Source: Alphaproteobacteria bacterium
GTDB taxonomy: Bacteria > Pseudomonadota > Alphaproteobacteria > Sphingomonadales > Emcibacteraceae
Direction of reading: 5' to 3'
Length of the DNA stretch: 5,636 nucleotides
NCBI GenBank assembly: GCA_030432815.1
Contig: JAUILB010000201.1
Location: forward strand, 1-5,636
In this document: positions 1-5,636 of the stretch, piece after piece
Layout of the letters: the number at the start of each line of letters is the position of its first letter
How positions within the stretch are numbered: the stretch's first letter is position 1
Made by a program: the position numbers and the translations under genes
Notes under the pieces: generated by a model
Told to the model about the DNA's origin: nothing
Database searches by the model: none
What the model saw: the letters and a program-made list of their open reading frames with translations, nothing else

Positions 1-698
1 TCGGCGGTTTCGGGTATTTGAACGCGTGTCTGCCAATATTGTGTAAAATTTTCAAGTGGCACATCGGAAGAGGTGTATACAAGCATAATAGTTGCTTGGG
101 AATGTCCCACTTGGCTGTTGTCTTTCGAAGAACCTGTAGAAATTATAGCTAATTGTGTTTTAGTATTATCGCTTGCTAAATTTTCCTGTAAAAGAAAAGG
201 CATATAATAATAAGGGAAGTGAACTGACCAGGCCCCTTGAGTGTCATTTAATGTGAATAAGTCACCTTTTAATTCAAGGTTATATGATTCAGGGGTAATT
301 GTTTTTTGTGGCAGTGGAGCGCTTAATAACCCTGAAAATTTGTTGGCAAGTAGCTGTCCTCCATAAACGCCGAGTTGATCCGGCCAATAAAATAGCATAT
401 CTGCTATAGCGTCTTTTTCTTGTGGAAGGATTATTTTATTCTCAGCGAAACGAAATTTTACATAAGAATTAATCAAATAATAAAGATGTTCGCGCAGTGG
501 CGGTATTTGTTGCTCCGTTAAATTATGATGATTATCTACAAGGTAATTATGGAAATTAAGCATCTCTACCATAATTTCGCTATGACTGTAGATCGGGTCT
601 TTCAACGTTTCAGTGCTATATCCTTGCTGTGGCTCCTGACCATAAACTGGCATACTTGTTAGAAATAGTATTATTAGTAAGTATTGAAAAAATTGCAT
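1..698 (-). CDS. Unrecognised secreted protein, partial (C-terminus beyond left edge)
   Basis: An open frame of 232 codons starts at ATG 698-696 and is still open at base 1, so the C-terminus is missing. The N-terminus (MQFFQYLLIILFLTSMPVYGQ) is a Sec-type signal peptide with likely cleavage after VYG, which predicts a periplasmic or exported protein. The mature part starts with a helical, charged stretch (about residues 40-80, with LNFHNYLVDNHHNL), then a tyrosine- and aromatic-rich part (YWPDQLGVYGG near residue 110; HFPYYYMPFLL near residue 165). I see no catalytic motif and recognise no family. A GGGGG tract at 704-708 is a plausible if unusual ribosome binding site, 5 bases before the ATG. 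The gene lies 43 bases after the serine hydrolase stop on the same strand, so co-transcription is possible. Sampled stretches are about 25-42% GC, lower than the hydrolase beside it. Confidence 0.8.
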   Translation of the reverse strand, partial: MQFFQYLLIILFLTSMPVYGQEPQQGYSTETLKDPIYSHSEIMVEMLNFHNYLVDNHHNLTEQQIPPLREHLYYLINSYVKFRFAENKIILPQEKDAIADMLFYWPDQLGVYGGQLLANKFSGLLSAPLPQKTITPESYNLELKGDLFTLNDTQGAWSVHFPYYYMPFLLQENLASDNTKTQLAIISTGSSKDNSQVGHSQATIMLVYTSSDVPLENFTQYWQTRVQIPETA

Positions 699-741
699 GT
701 TTACCCCCAAAATAAGTAAATGTTCACTATATCATATAATA

Positions 742-1836
742 TTATTGCGATTTATGAAAAATATCCAATGTTTTAAGCGCAAGTTCAAAATGATTGGCAC
801 CAGGGCCACCCGATACATTTTTGGTCAGGGCCACGGCACGGTTATGATCAAGACATAAAATCATCATGGTAAGCCCGCCGACACTGCCACCCGAATGCAT
901 GACCGTATTGGGGTGATCACGCATTATGTTTTGGAATTCTTCGGAATAATTATCCATATAACGGTCAAACCCAACTACCCAACCAATCCCGTGATAGGAA
1001 GGAGGAAGGATTGTAAACATTTCCTTCAGTGTTTCCGGCTTCAAGTAGCCGGATTTTGTGTGGGCAAGGGCAAAATTGACCACATCAATCGGTGAAGCCA
1101 GAAAACCGCCACCGGCATATTTATAACTTGCGTTAACCTCCGGGCTGTTTTCAAGGACACCGTCATTAAAATCATAGGCGCTTTGGCGATTTTTAATTAT
1201 CGGCTTATTATCATCAAATATTGTATTTTTAAGATCAAGTGGTTCAAGCACTTCTTCTCTTATAATGGTTTTGAAATCCTTACCGGATACATTTTCCATC
1301 GCAGCCGAAATCAGCGTCCAGGCATATGTGGAATAACTGTATTCTGTACCCGGTTCAAACAAAAGATCATCATCTTTAAAAATTTCAAGCGCATGAATGC
1401 TGTCCGTGTATGTTTTGTTGGCCAGGAATTCATTATCGCGATAATGACGAATGCCCGCCACATGCGCTGCAAGTTGGCGCAGGTTAATAGAAGGATGCTT
1501 TTCCGGCCACTGCGGAACATATGTACGAATAGGGACATCAAGATCAAGTTCCCCACGTTCAACCATGCGCATCATCGCTGCTGTTGTGATTACCTTGGCG
1601 ACGGAACCGATCCGCATCAAAGTACCGGGAACCATAGGCGTTTTATATTCAAGATTGGCATAGCCGAACCCTTTGGCCCAGATGATCCCGTTTTGATCGC
1701 CAATGGCAACGTTGATTCCAGGAACAGATGGCAGGGTCGCCATTTCAGTAAAAAGTGCTGTTGCCTGTTCTTCTGCTGTTTGCGCAAGGGCAGTTGCAGT
1801 TATGCAGATGTAAAATAATGCGATGCGGATGATCAT
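742..1836 (-). CDS. Secreted serine hydrolase, LACTB-like beta-lactamase/PBP-fold family
   Basis: This 364-residue protein is typical in length for the class C beta-lactamase-related family (Pfam Beta-lactamase). Residues 1-18 form a signal peptide ending in ALA, so it should act in the periplasm. The catalytic SxxK is at S78-V-A-K81 (in GSVAK). The second motif lies in EYSYSTYAWTLI and is read as Y168-S-T170, the Y-S-T form seen in LACTB-like peptidases rather than the YxN of AmpC. The third motif is H314-S-G-G, the HxG form that replaces KTG. AGGGFLASPIDV (241-252) is another family landmark. These features fit a peptidase, esterase or D-aminopeptidase-like enzyme better than a true antibiotic-degrading beta-lactamase; the substrate cannot be told. 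The start is supported by AAGGGA about 7 bases before the ATG and by the signal peptide. It is transcribed divergently from the cupin gene. Confidence 0.93.
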   Translation of the reverse strand: MIIRIALFYICITATALAQTAEEQATALFTEMATLPSVPGINVAIGDQNGIIWAKGFGYANLEYKTPMVPGTLMRIGSVAKVITTAAMMRMVERGELDLDVPIRTYVPQWPEKHPSINLRQLAAHVAGIRHYRDNEFLANKTYTDSIHALEIFKDDDLLFEPGTEYSYSTYAWTLISAAMENVSGKDFKTIIREEVLEPLDLKNTIFDDNKPIIKNRQSAYDFNDGVLENSPEVNASYKYAGGGFLASPIDVVNFALAHTKSGYLKPETLKEMFTILPPSYHGIGWVVGFDRYMDNYSEEFQNIMRDHPNTVMHSGGSVGGLTMMILCLDHNRAVALTKNVSGGPGANHFELALKTLDIFHKSQ

Positions 1837-1858
1837 TATGGTTCCCTTTTTATTTTAA

Positions 1859-1887
1859 AATTTACACGGCTGATGCCATTTCGTCCA
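1859..1887 (-). promoter_or_regulatory. Putative sigma70 promoter for the serine hydrolase
   Basis: On the minus strand, TGGACG (1882-1887; four of six match TTGACA) is followed by a 17-base spacer and TAAATT (1859-1864; four of six match TATAAT). Transcription would begin near 1852, giving a short leader that holds AAGGGA (1843-1848) before the ATG. This is a match by eye to a degenerate consensus in an AT-rich region, so support is moderate to weak. Confidence 0.4.
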
Positions 1888-1949
1888 GTAGACTTATTTT
1901 ATTGCTAAGGCATATCTTTTCTGATTAAGTTTTAGGAAAGGGGAATTTA

Positions 1950-2327
1950 ATGAAAAAAATACTGATATTATTACTTATGATACCATTTACGGTTACCGCG
2001 CAGGACCAGCTGCCGGATACGATCGAAGCTGGATGGCAAGGAAAACCAGTCTGTGAAGTGCTTTATGAGGATGAGCAGATCCGCACAGGCACCTGTACTT
2101 ATCCCCCCGGTATCGGGCAGGAACGCCATACACACGGCCCTTATTTTACATATGTGGTATCAGGCGGTACATTAAGGGTTACAAGCCCGCGGGGGACATT
2201 TGAAAGCACAAGCGTCACAGGAAACAGTGGAAAAAGCAATGGCGTTGAATGGCATGAGCTTCTGAATGTCGGGGATACAACCATTCAGTTTTTTTTCATT
2301 GAAACCAAATATGAAGTGGGAAAATGA
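1950..2327 (+). CDS. Secreted single-domain cupin protein
   Basis: This 125-residue protein has a signal peptide (MKKILILLLMIPFTVTAQ, about 18 residues), then a small beta-rich domain. Cupin motif 1 is visible around PPGIGQERHTHGPYF, with H60 and H62 as metal ligands and SGG at 71-73. The glutamate normal for this motif is absent (F66/T67 region). Motif 2 is WHELLNVGD, with H102 and N106 matching the H-x3-N spacing. A metal-bound jelly-roll barrel with three histidines is therefore likely, but enzyme activity is not established. C35 and C49 could form a disulfide in the periplasm. The C-terminal FIETKYE resembles the end of small cupins with a VRV...PG...HxH pattern. A strong ribosome binding site (AAGGGG, 1938-1943) lies 6 bases before the ATG. 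The gene overlaps the next one by 4 bases and diverges from the serine hydrolase. Confidence 0.9.
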   Translation: MKKILILLLMIPFTVTAQDQLPDTIEAGWQGKPVCEVLYEDEQIRTGTCTYPPGIGQERHTHGPYFTYVVSGGTLRVTSPRGTFESTSVTGNSGKSNGVEWHELLNVGDTTIQFFFIETKYEVGK

Positions 2328-2881
2328 GTAAGGATGGAACTATAATCATTCAAGCAATGGATGACGGTATTAGAGCCCCTGATCCTGACCTTGATGCGGT
2401 TGATATTTTTTATGTGCTGGAACGTCATGGATGGAGCAGTTGCTATCTCTATGTTAATAAAAAAACTCATTTTATGGGGCCAACACATATATGGGGGTCA
2501 CCATTGGACGTTTTGGCAGACGGGATGGCCGAATTTCTTGCGGGCACGAACAAAGTAAATTTTACCTGGTATGACGAGCCCGGAACCTATGATTGGTTTA
2601 TAAATCGTGATGAAGATCAGCATCACGTCATGGATGTTACAATTAACATGTATGCAGATGAAGAACATAATCTTAAGATCGAACCGCCTAAATCTGATTT
2701 ATATGAAACTATTAAATTCAAAGTAAAAACAAAGCATTTTACGACATGTTTATTAAAGCAGTTTGAAAAAATTGAAACTCTTATGTGCGAAAATAGTTAC
2801 CGTATAGGAAGAGAAGGTGAATTTGACCAGGCTACATTGGCGCGCTTTAAAAAAGCGTATCATGATAAATATGGTACCTGA
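2324..2881 (+). CDS. Unrecognised soluble protein, translationally coupled to the cupin
   Basis: This 185-residue protein has no signal peptide or membrane segment, so it is predicted to be cytoplasmic. Its ATG overlaps the cupin TGA (ATGA, 2324-2327), the classic arrangement for translational coupling, and its own upstream site (GTGGGA) is only weak. Visible features are an acidic N-terminus (DDGIRAPDPDLDAVD, 13-27), an aromatic stretch HGWSSCYLYVNKKTHF (35-50), the conspicuous TWYDEPGTYDWFINRDED (81-98), and a basic C-terminus that is probably helical (FDQATLARFKKAYHDKY, 167-183). Cysteines are at 40, 142 and 155. The W...YLYVN...F...WYDEPG...W..R pattern resembles small uncharacterised proteins that I cannot name. 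An immunity-protein-like or binding role is possible but is speculation. The 3' half is strikingly AT-rich: bases 2701-2760 are about 22% GC. Confidence 0.85.
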   Translation: MSKDGTIIIQAMDDGIRAPDPDLDAVDIFYVLERHGWSSCYLYVNKKTHFMGPTHIWGSPLDVLADGMAEFLAGTNKVNFTWYDEPGTYDWFINRDEDQHHVMDVTINMYADEEHNLKIEPPKSDLYETIKFKVKTKHFTTCLLKQFEKIETLMCENSYRIGREGEFDQATLARFKKAYHDKYGT

Positions 2882-2909
2882 TCAGGGTAGTCGTGAGCAA
2901 TAGATAAAA

Positions 2910-2934
2910 ATTACCGACACGACTTCATGGTAAT
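2910..2934 (-). terminator. Weak terminator-like hairpin downstream of the lipoprotein gene
   Basis: On the minus strand, ATTACC (2929-2934) pairs with GGTAAT (2910-2915) across a 13-base loop and is followed by a run of T (TTTT, 2906-2909). The stem has only two G-C pairs, so it is thermodynamically weak. It is placed correctly, about 53 bases after the lipoprotein stop codon. Confidence 0.3.
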
Positions 2935-2952
2935 ATCCGGACGCGATGTGCT

Positions 2953-2980
2953 GGTGGGGAATTGGGAAATCCCACCTTTT
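2953..2980 (+). terminator. Putative rho-independent terminator of the cupin operon
   Basis: On the plus strand, GGTGGG (2953-2958) pairs with CCCACC (2971-2976) across a 12-base loop and is followed by TTTT (2977-2980). The stem is GC-rich in an AT-rich setting and lies about 70 bases after the stop of the 185-residue protein. The T run is short, and the loop contains an alternative palindrome (GGGAAATCCC, 2964-2973), so efficiency is uncertain. Confidence 0.45.
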
Positions 2981-2986
2981 GGCTGA

Positions 2987-3184
2987 TCAATTTTTGTTTT
3001 TTCGCGTCTTCTCATATTCATCATATGATGTGGTAAGCCGCGCAAGGCAGTCCTGCTGCTGATGACCGATGAGTTTGTAACATGATTGTCGCCGGTTTTC
3101 CTGAATACCATTATAGGCCATGCGGTTAAAATCCGCGCAGGATGACAGGCAAAGAGCAAAGGTAATAAAAAATAATCTGGCCAT
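2987..3184 (-). CDS. Small two-cysteine lipoprotein
   Basis: This 65-residue protein starts with MARLFFITFALCLSSC, a signal peptide ending in the lipobox L13-S14-S15-C16. C16 is the predicted lipidation site, and alanine at the next position favours the outer membrane. The mature part of about 50 residues has two cysteines spaced as C35-x10-C46 (in RRQSCYKLIG and QQQDCLARL), then a tyrosine-containing, charged tail (SYDEYEKTRKNKN). The Cx10C followed by SYDEYE resembles short proteobacterial lipoproteins of unknown function, and the two cysteines could form a disulfide. GGAA (3193-3196) lies 8 bases before the ATG, and a good promoter lies upstream. An overlapping 95-codon frame over 2911-3198 lacks any such signature and is rejected. 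The gene follows the sensor kinase by 89 bases on the same strand but seems able to be transcribed on its own. Confidence 0.8.
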   Translation of the reverse strand: MARLFFITFALCLSSCADFNRMAYNGIQENRRQSCYKLIGHQQQDCLARLTTSYDEYEKTRKNKN

Positions 3185-3233
3185 TGGTAAGGTTCCACAT
3201 TTCTAAATGTACAAACCCACCCTCACGGCAAAA

Positions 3234-3262
3234 AATTTATTTTGAAAGCCAGATAATGTCAA
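3234..3262 (-). promoter_or_regulatory. Probable sigma70 promoter for the small lipoprotein
   Basis: On the minus strand, TTGACA (3257-3262, a perfect -35 match) is followed by the ideal 17-base spacer and TAAATT (3234-3239, four of six match TATAAT). Transcription would begin near 3227, giving a leader of about 43 bases. It lies just after the kinase stop codon, so the lipoprotein can be expressed independently of the kinase. Confidence 0.6.
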
Positions 3263-3273
3263 CGTTATTGATG

Positions 3274-5580
3274 TTATGCTTTTGTCCGCTTCCGAAATTT
3301 CAGTTGGACAACTGTGTTATCTTCTCGGGGAATGGTAATTGTGACCTTGGTTCCTTTTTCAAGTTCACTCTCTATATTAATTTCACCGTCATGAAGTTTA
3401 ACGAGCGCATGTACGATGGAAAGACCAAGGCCGGTACCTTCATGTGATATGTGGGGGTTATTTTCTACGCGGGTGAAGGGGGTAAGGACCTTTTCAATGT
3501 CTTCTTCGCTAATCCCTTCACCATTATCCTCAACGGATAAATAAAAATAATCATTGTCGAAGGTGGCACTGGTTGTGATTTTACCATTCGGGCTCGTAAA
3601 CTTTATAGCATTTGAAATCAGATTGACCAGAATCTGCTTCACTGAACGTTCATCCGCATAAAGGAAAGGGATATCCTGTTGAATATTATAAGTACAACTT
3701 AAGGATTTTTCATTGCTAAGGGGGTAAAGATGTTCATAGCATTTTTTGATACATGTTTCGATGTTGATGTCAGTTTTGTGTAGCGTTCTTTTGTCCGCTT
3801 CGATTGTGGATAAATCAAGAATATCATTGATAAGGTTCAGAAGATAATTGCTGGCGCTATTGATGTTATCAATATATTCACGGTATTTTTCATTATTCAG
3901 CCTGCCGTACATCTGATTTTTCATGATATGTGAAAAACCGATTATGGCATTAAGCGGTGTACGCAGGTCATGGCTCATATTGGCCATGAATTGCGATTTT
4001 GTTTTATTGGCCTTATCAAGTTCTTCAGTGCGTTCCCTTACCAGTTTTTCCATATATATGCCCTGGCCGGACATGGTGATAACCACAATAGACAGAAACG
4101 AAGCGACAATCATCGCCCCGAAGCCAATAAGGAATGGCTGAAGAGAGCCATGGCGAGCATAAAATTCCGGCTTTTTATAAAGATCAATAGTCCAGACCCG
4201 ATTAAATACAGGAATGTCCACAGTGAAATCTGACGCATTTAAATCCAGTTCACTGTTTGAATGGAAAAGTGTGATCAGACCATCAGGGGCTTCCTTGTCC
4301 GTAACGGCAAGGTCAAGATCTTGCGAAAAAGGCTTGGCAATAATGTCGCTTAACATATTGCTCAACGATAAAAGCAAAGTGTTGTAGCCTAACAATTTAT
4401 CCCCATCATAGCTTGCAAGATACATGGATACGATCGTTTCCAGCTGACCAGTATTTAAAATTATTGGCGATGTGATGGATGGTATTCGATTTTCAGCAGT
4501 ATATTGAAGTGCAGTATGGCGCATATCATTTACATTAAGATCCCCGCCCACGGCCATGTAATAAGTATCATAGGGTTCAATATATCTGACCATAACATAA
4601 TGATCTTTTTCTGTAACGGGAACGCGTACACCATTTACAGTTTCACCGACAAATATATCCTGCCCGTATTCCTGATCAAGCTGATGGTCAAATTCCGCCA
4701 AGTAATCATGCGGAACATATTCGTTCCAGTTGACAGTAAGAATTGTTGGGTCGTTGGGAAGTACTGTATCAGCAAAGCTTTTAAAAGATTCTCTGGTTGT
4801 TCCTCCCGGTGCTGTCCTGAGGCTTTCCATAATTTGCAATATAGAATGGTAGTGTTCATTTGCATTTTCAATACTGTCTGAAAGAGCCGTAATTTGCTGC
4901 TTAAATATCAGATCCAGGCGTTCATGCTCCCAGTTGTGGCCCAGGCGGTGAATCCCTTCCGCCATGAAAAAGGAAAAAAGCAGAAACAATGACACAATGA
5001 TTTTGCGACGAAGGGTAAATATTGCCAGACAAAATAACAGTGATGCAAAAATTACGATTGATGACATGTCACCGAGCCATTTGAAGACCCAATCGTTAAA
5101 ATATGAGTTAAACGCGGGCTGACCGAAATAAATCAAAATGGCAGTAGCAAGTGTGGCGTATAATAGCGACGGCAGAAAACCGGCAACAAAATAAAATTTT
5201 ATCTGTTTCCTTGGATTAGAAAAGTCACTGGGCATACAGTCAAATTTTTCTACCAAATATGCCGCTAGAAAAATCTGCACTGTTGTGCTTAAGGATAGTA
5301 ACGCCCACATTAGCCCTTTATCAGCAAGCAGTTCTGCGCTGCCAGCATTAAAATGGGCAAGGAAACTTCCTACCAGGATACCGGGCCAGACCCTTGTCCC
5401 AAGCATCAAAATAAGGCCGACGGCAATACCTGTCGAAGGATAAATAACGAACGTATAATCCGTTCCCTCAGCAAATGTGTGTGCGGCGTACCGCAATAGG
5501 AAATACGTTACGCCTGTGAATATACAGGCGAGCAAAACACTGTCTTTTATTCTATTCCAAATAAAAATCAGATAGTTCAA
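3274..5580 (-). CDS. MASE1-CHASE membrane sensor histidine kinase
   Basis: This 768-residue inner-membrane kinase has an N-terminal block of about seven or eight membrane segments (residues 12-210) with the MASE1-like YPSTGIAVGLILMLGTRVWPG (48-67). A periplasmic CHASE sensor follows (about 225-470; LTVNWNEYVP, RYIEPYD and the IPSITSPI region are landmarks), then a last membrane segment (483-503). A linker, probably a coiled coil (505-530), leads to HisKA with H537 in MSHDLRTP as phosphoacceptor. The ATPase shows the N box (LVNLISNAIKF, N653/N657), G1 (D685-N-G-E-G), an F-box-like PFTRV (701-705) and G2 (GTGLGL, 715-720), so it looks catalytically intact. There is no receiver domain. The start is TTG at 5580: AGGG lies 7 bases upstream and an in-frame TAG at 5590-5592 rules out an earlier start. 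The ligand is unknown, and no response regulator is in the window. Confidence 0.95.
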   Translation of the reverse strand: MNYLIFIWNRIKDSVLLACIFTGVTYFLLRYAAHTFAEGTDYTFVIYPSTGIAVGLILMLGTRVWPGILVGSFLAHFNAGSAELLADKGLMWALLSLSTTVQIFLAAYLVEKFDCMPSDFSNPRKQIKFYFVAGFLPSLLYATLATAILIYFGQPAFNSYFNDWVFKWLGDMSSIVIFASLLFCLAIFTLRRKIIVSLFLLFSFFMAEGIHRLGHNWEHERLDLIFKQQITALSDSIENANEHYHSILQIMESLRTAPGGTTRESFKSFADTVLPNDPTILTVNWNEYVPHDYLAEFDHQLDQEYGQDIFVGETVNGVRVPVTEKDHYVMVRYIEPYDTYYMAVGGDLNVNDMRHTALQYTAENRIPSITSPIILNTGQLETIVSMYLASYDGDKLLGYNTLLLSLSNMLSDIIAKPFSQDLDLAVTDKEAPDGLITLFHSNSELDLNASDFTVDIPVFNRVWTIDLYKKPEFYARHGSLQPFLIGFGAMIVASFLSIVVITMSGQGIYMEKLVRERTEELDKANKTKSQFMANMSHDLRTPLNAIIGFSHIMKNQMYGRLNNEKYREYIDNINSASNYLLNLINDILDLSTIEADKRTLHKTDINIETCIKKCYEHLYPLSNEKSLSCTYNIQQDIPFLYADERSVKQILVNLISNAIKFTSPNGKITTSATFDNDYFYLSVEDNGEGISEEDIEKVLTPFTRVENNPHISHEGTGLGLSIVHALVKLHDGEINIESELEKGTKVTITIPREDNTVVQLKFRKRTKA

Positions 5581-5587
5581 CGTACTG

Positions 5588-5591
5588 CCCT
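5588..5591 (-). promoter_or_regulatory. Ribosome binding site deciding the TTG start of the kinase
   Basis: On the minus strand the sequence is TTAGGGCAGTACG, then TTG. AGGG sits 7 bases before the TTG, and the TAG inside TTAGGG is in frame with the kinase, so no start further upstream is possible. No in-frame ATG lies near the N-terminus ahead of the first membrane segment. Confidence 0.6.
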
Positions 5592-5636
5592 AACCAATAT
5601 TTTTTCCCCCATAACTGATAATTTGTAGCTTATCTT

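Noticed and set aside
731..745. AT-rich tract as a promoter for the left-edge gene
   Set aside because: Several poor -10-like strings can be drawn, but none has a convincing -35 at proper spacing; co-transcription with the hydrolase is equally possible.
1183..1818. 211-codon plus-strand frame opposite the serine hydrolase
   Set aside because: It is antisense to a gene with clear catalytic motifs; its translation is cysteine- and basic-rich with no recognisable domain, as expected of a shadow frame.
742..1836. Calling the hydrolase an AmpC antibiotic-resistance beta-lactamase
   Set aside because: The YxN and KTG motifs of AmpC are replaced by Y-S-T and H-S-G, which points to a different branch of the fold.
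2964..2973. GGGAAATCCC as a protein-binding palindrome
   Set aside because: It lies in the loop of a terminator-like hairpin between converging genes, where an operator is unlikely.
2911..3198. 95-codon minus-strand frame overlapping the small lipoprotein gene
   Set aside because: It has no convincing signal peptide or domain and uses a different frame from the lipobox-bearing 65-residue protein, which better explains the region.
3184..3447. 87-codon plus-strand frame spanning the kinase 3' end and intergenic gap
   Set aside because: It overlaps the kinase ATPase coding sequence in antisense and has no recognisable content.
4504..4881. 125-codon plus-strand frame opposite the CHASE domain of the kinase
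   Set aside because: It is antisense to a confidently assigned domain, has no supporting ribosome binding site and shows no family resemblance.

Overview
This 5.6 kb stretch is bacterial chromosomal DNA from a Gram-negative organism, shown by Sec signal peptides, a small lipoprotein with a lipobox, and a large inner-membrane sensor kinase. The HisKA and ATPase sequences of the kinase (SHDLRTPLNAIIGFS, LINDILDLSTIEA, LTPFTRV, GTGLGLSI) resemble the PleC/DivJ-like histidine kinases common in Alphaproteobacteria. I therefore infer a moderate- to low-GC, possibly marine, alphaproteobacterium. No rRNA, tRNA, transposase, integrase or CRISPR array is visible.

Layout, left to right. Positions 1-698 (minus) hold the 5' part of an unrecognised secreted protein that runs off the left edge. 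Positions 742-1836 (minus) encode a secreted LACTB-like serine hydrolase of the beta-lactamase/penicillin-binding-protein fold. A 113-bp divergent intergenic region separates it from a plus-strand pair: a secreted single-domain cupin (1950-2327) and an unrecognised soluble protein of 185 residues (2324-2881) that overlaps it by the 4-base ATGA. A short convergent region with two weak, interleaved terminator-like hairpins follows. A 65-residue lipoprotein (2987-3184, minus) comes next, with a good sigma70-type promoter just upstream. The right side is filled by a 768-residue MASE1-CHASE-HisKA-HATPase sensor kinase (3274-5580, minus) that starts at TTG.

Four of the six proteins are predicted to be exported and a fifth is membrane-bound, so this is mostly a cell-envelope neighbourhood. 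The kinase has no receiver domain and no response regulator within the window, so its partner must be encoded elsewhere or beyond the right edge. Nothing in the sequence proves that the genes form one pathway. The strongest functional link is the translationally coupled cupin and 185-residue protein. The most unfamiliar items are that 185-residue protein, the small two-cysteine lipoprotein, and the AT-rich secreted protein at the left edge.
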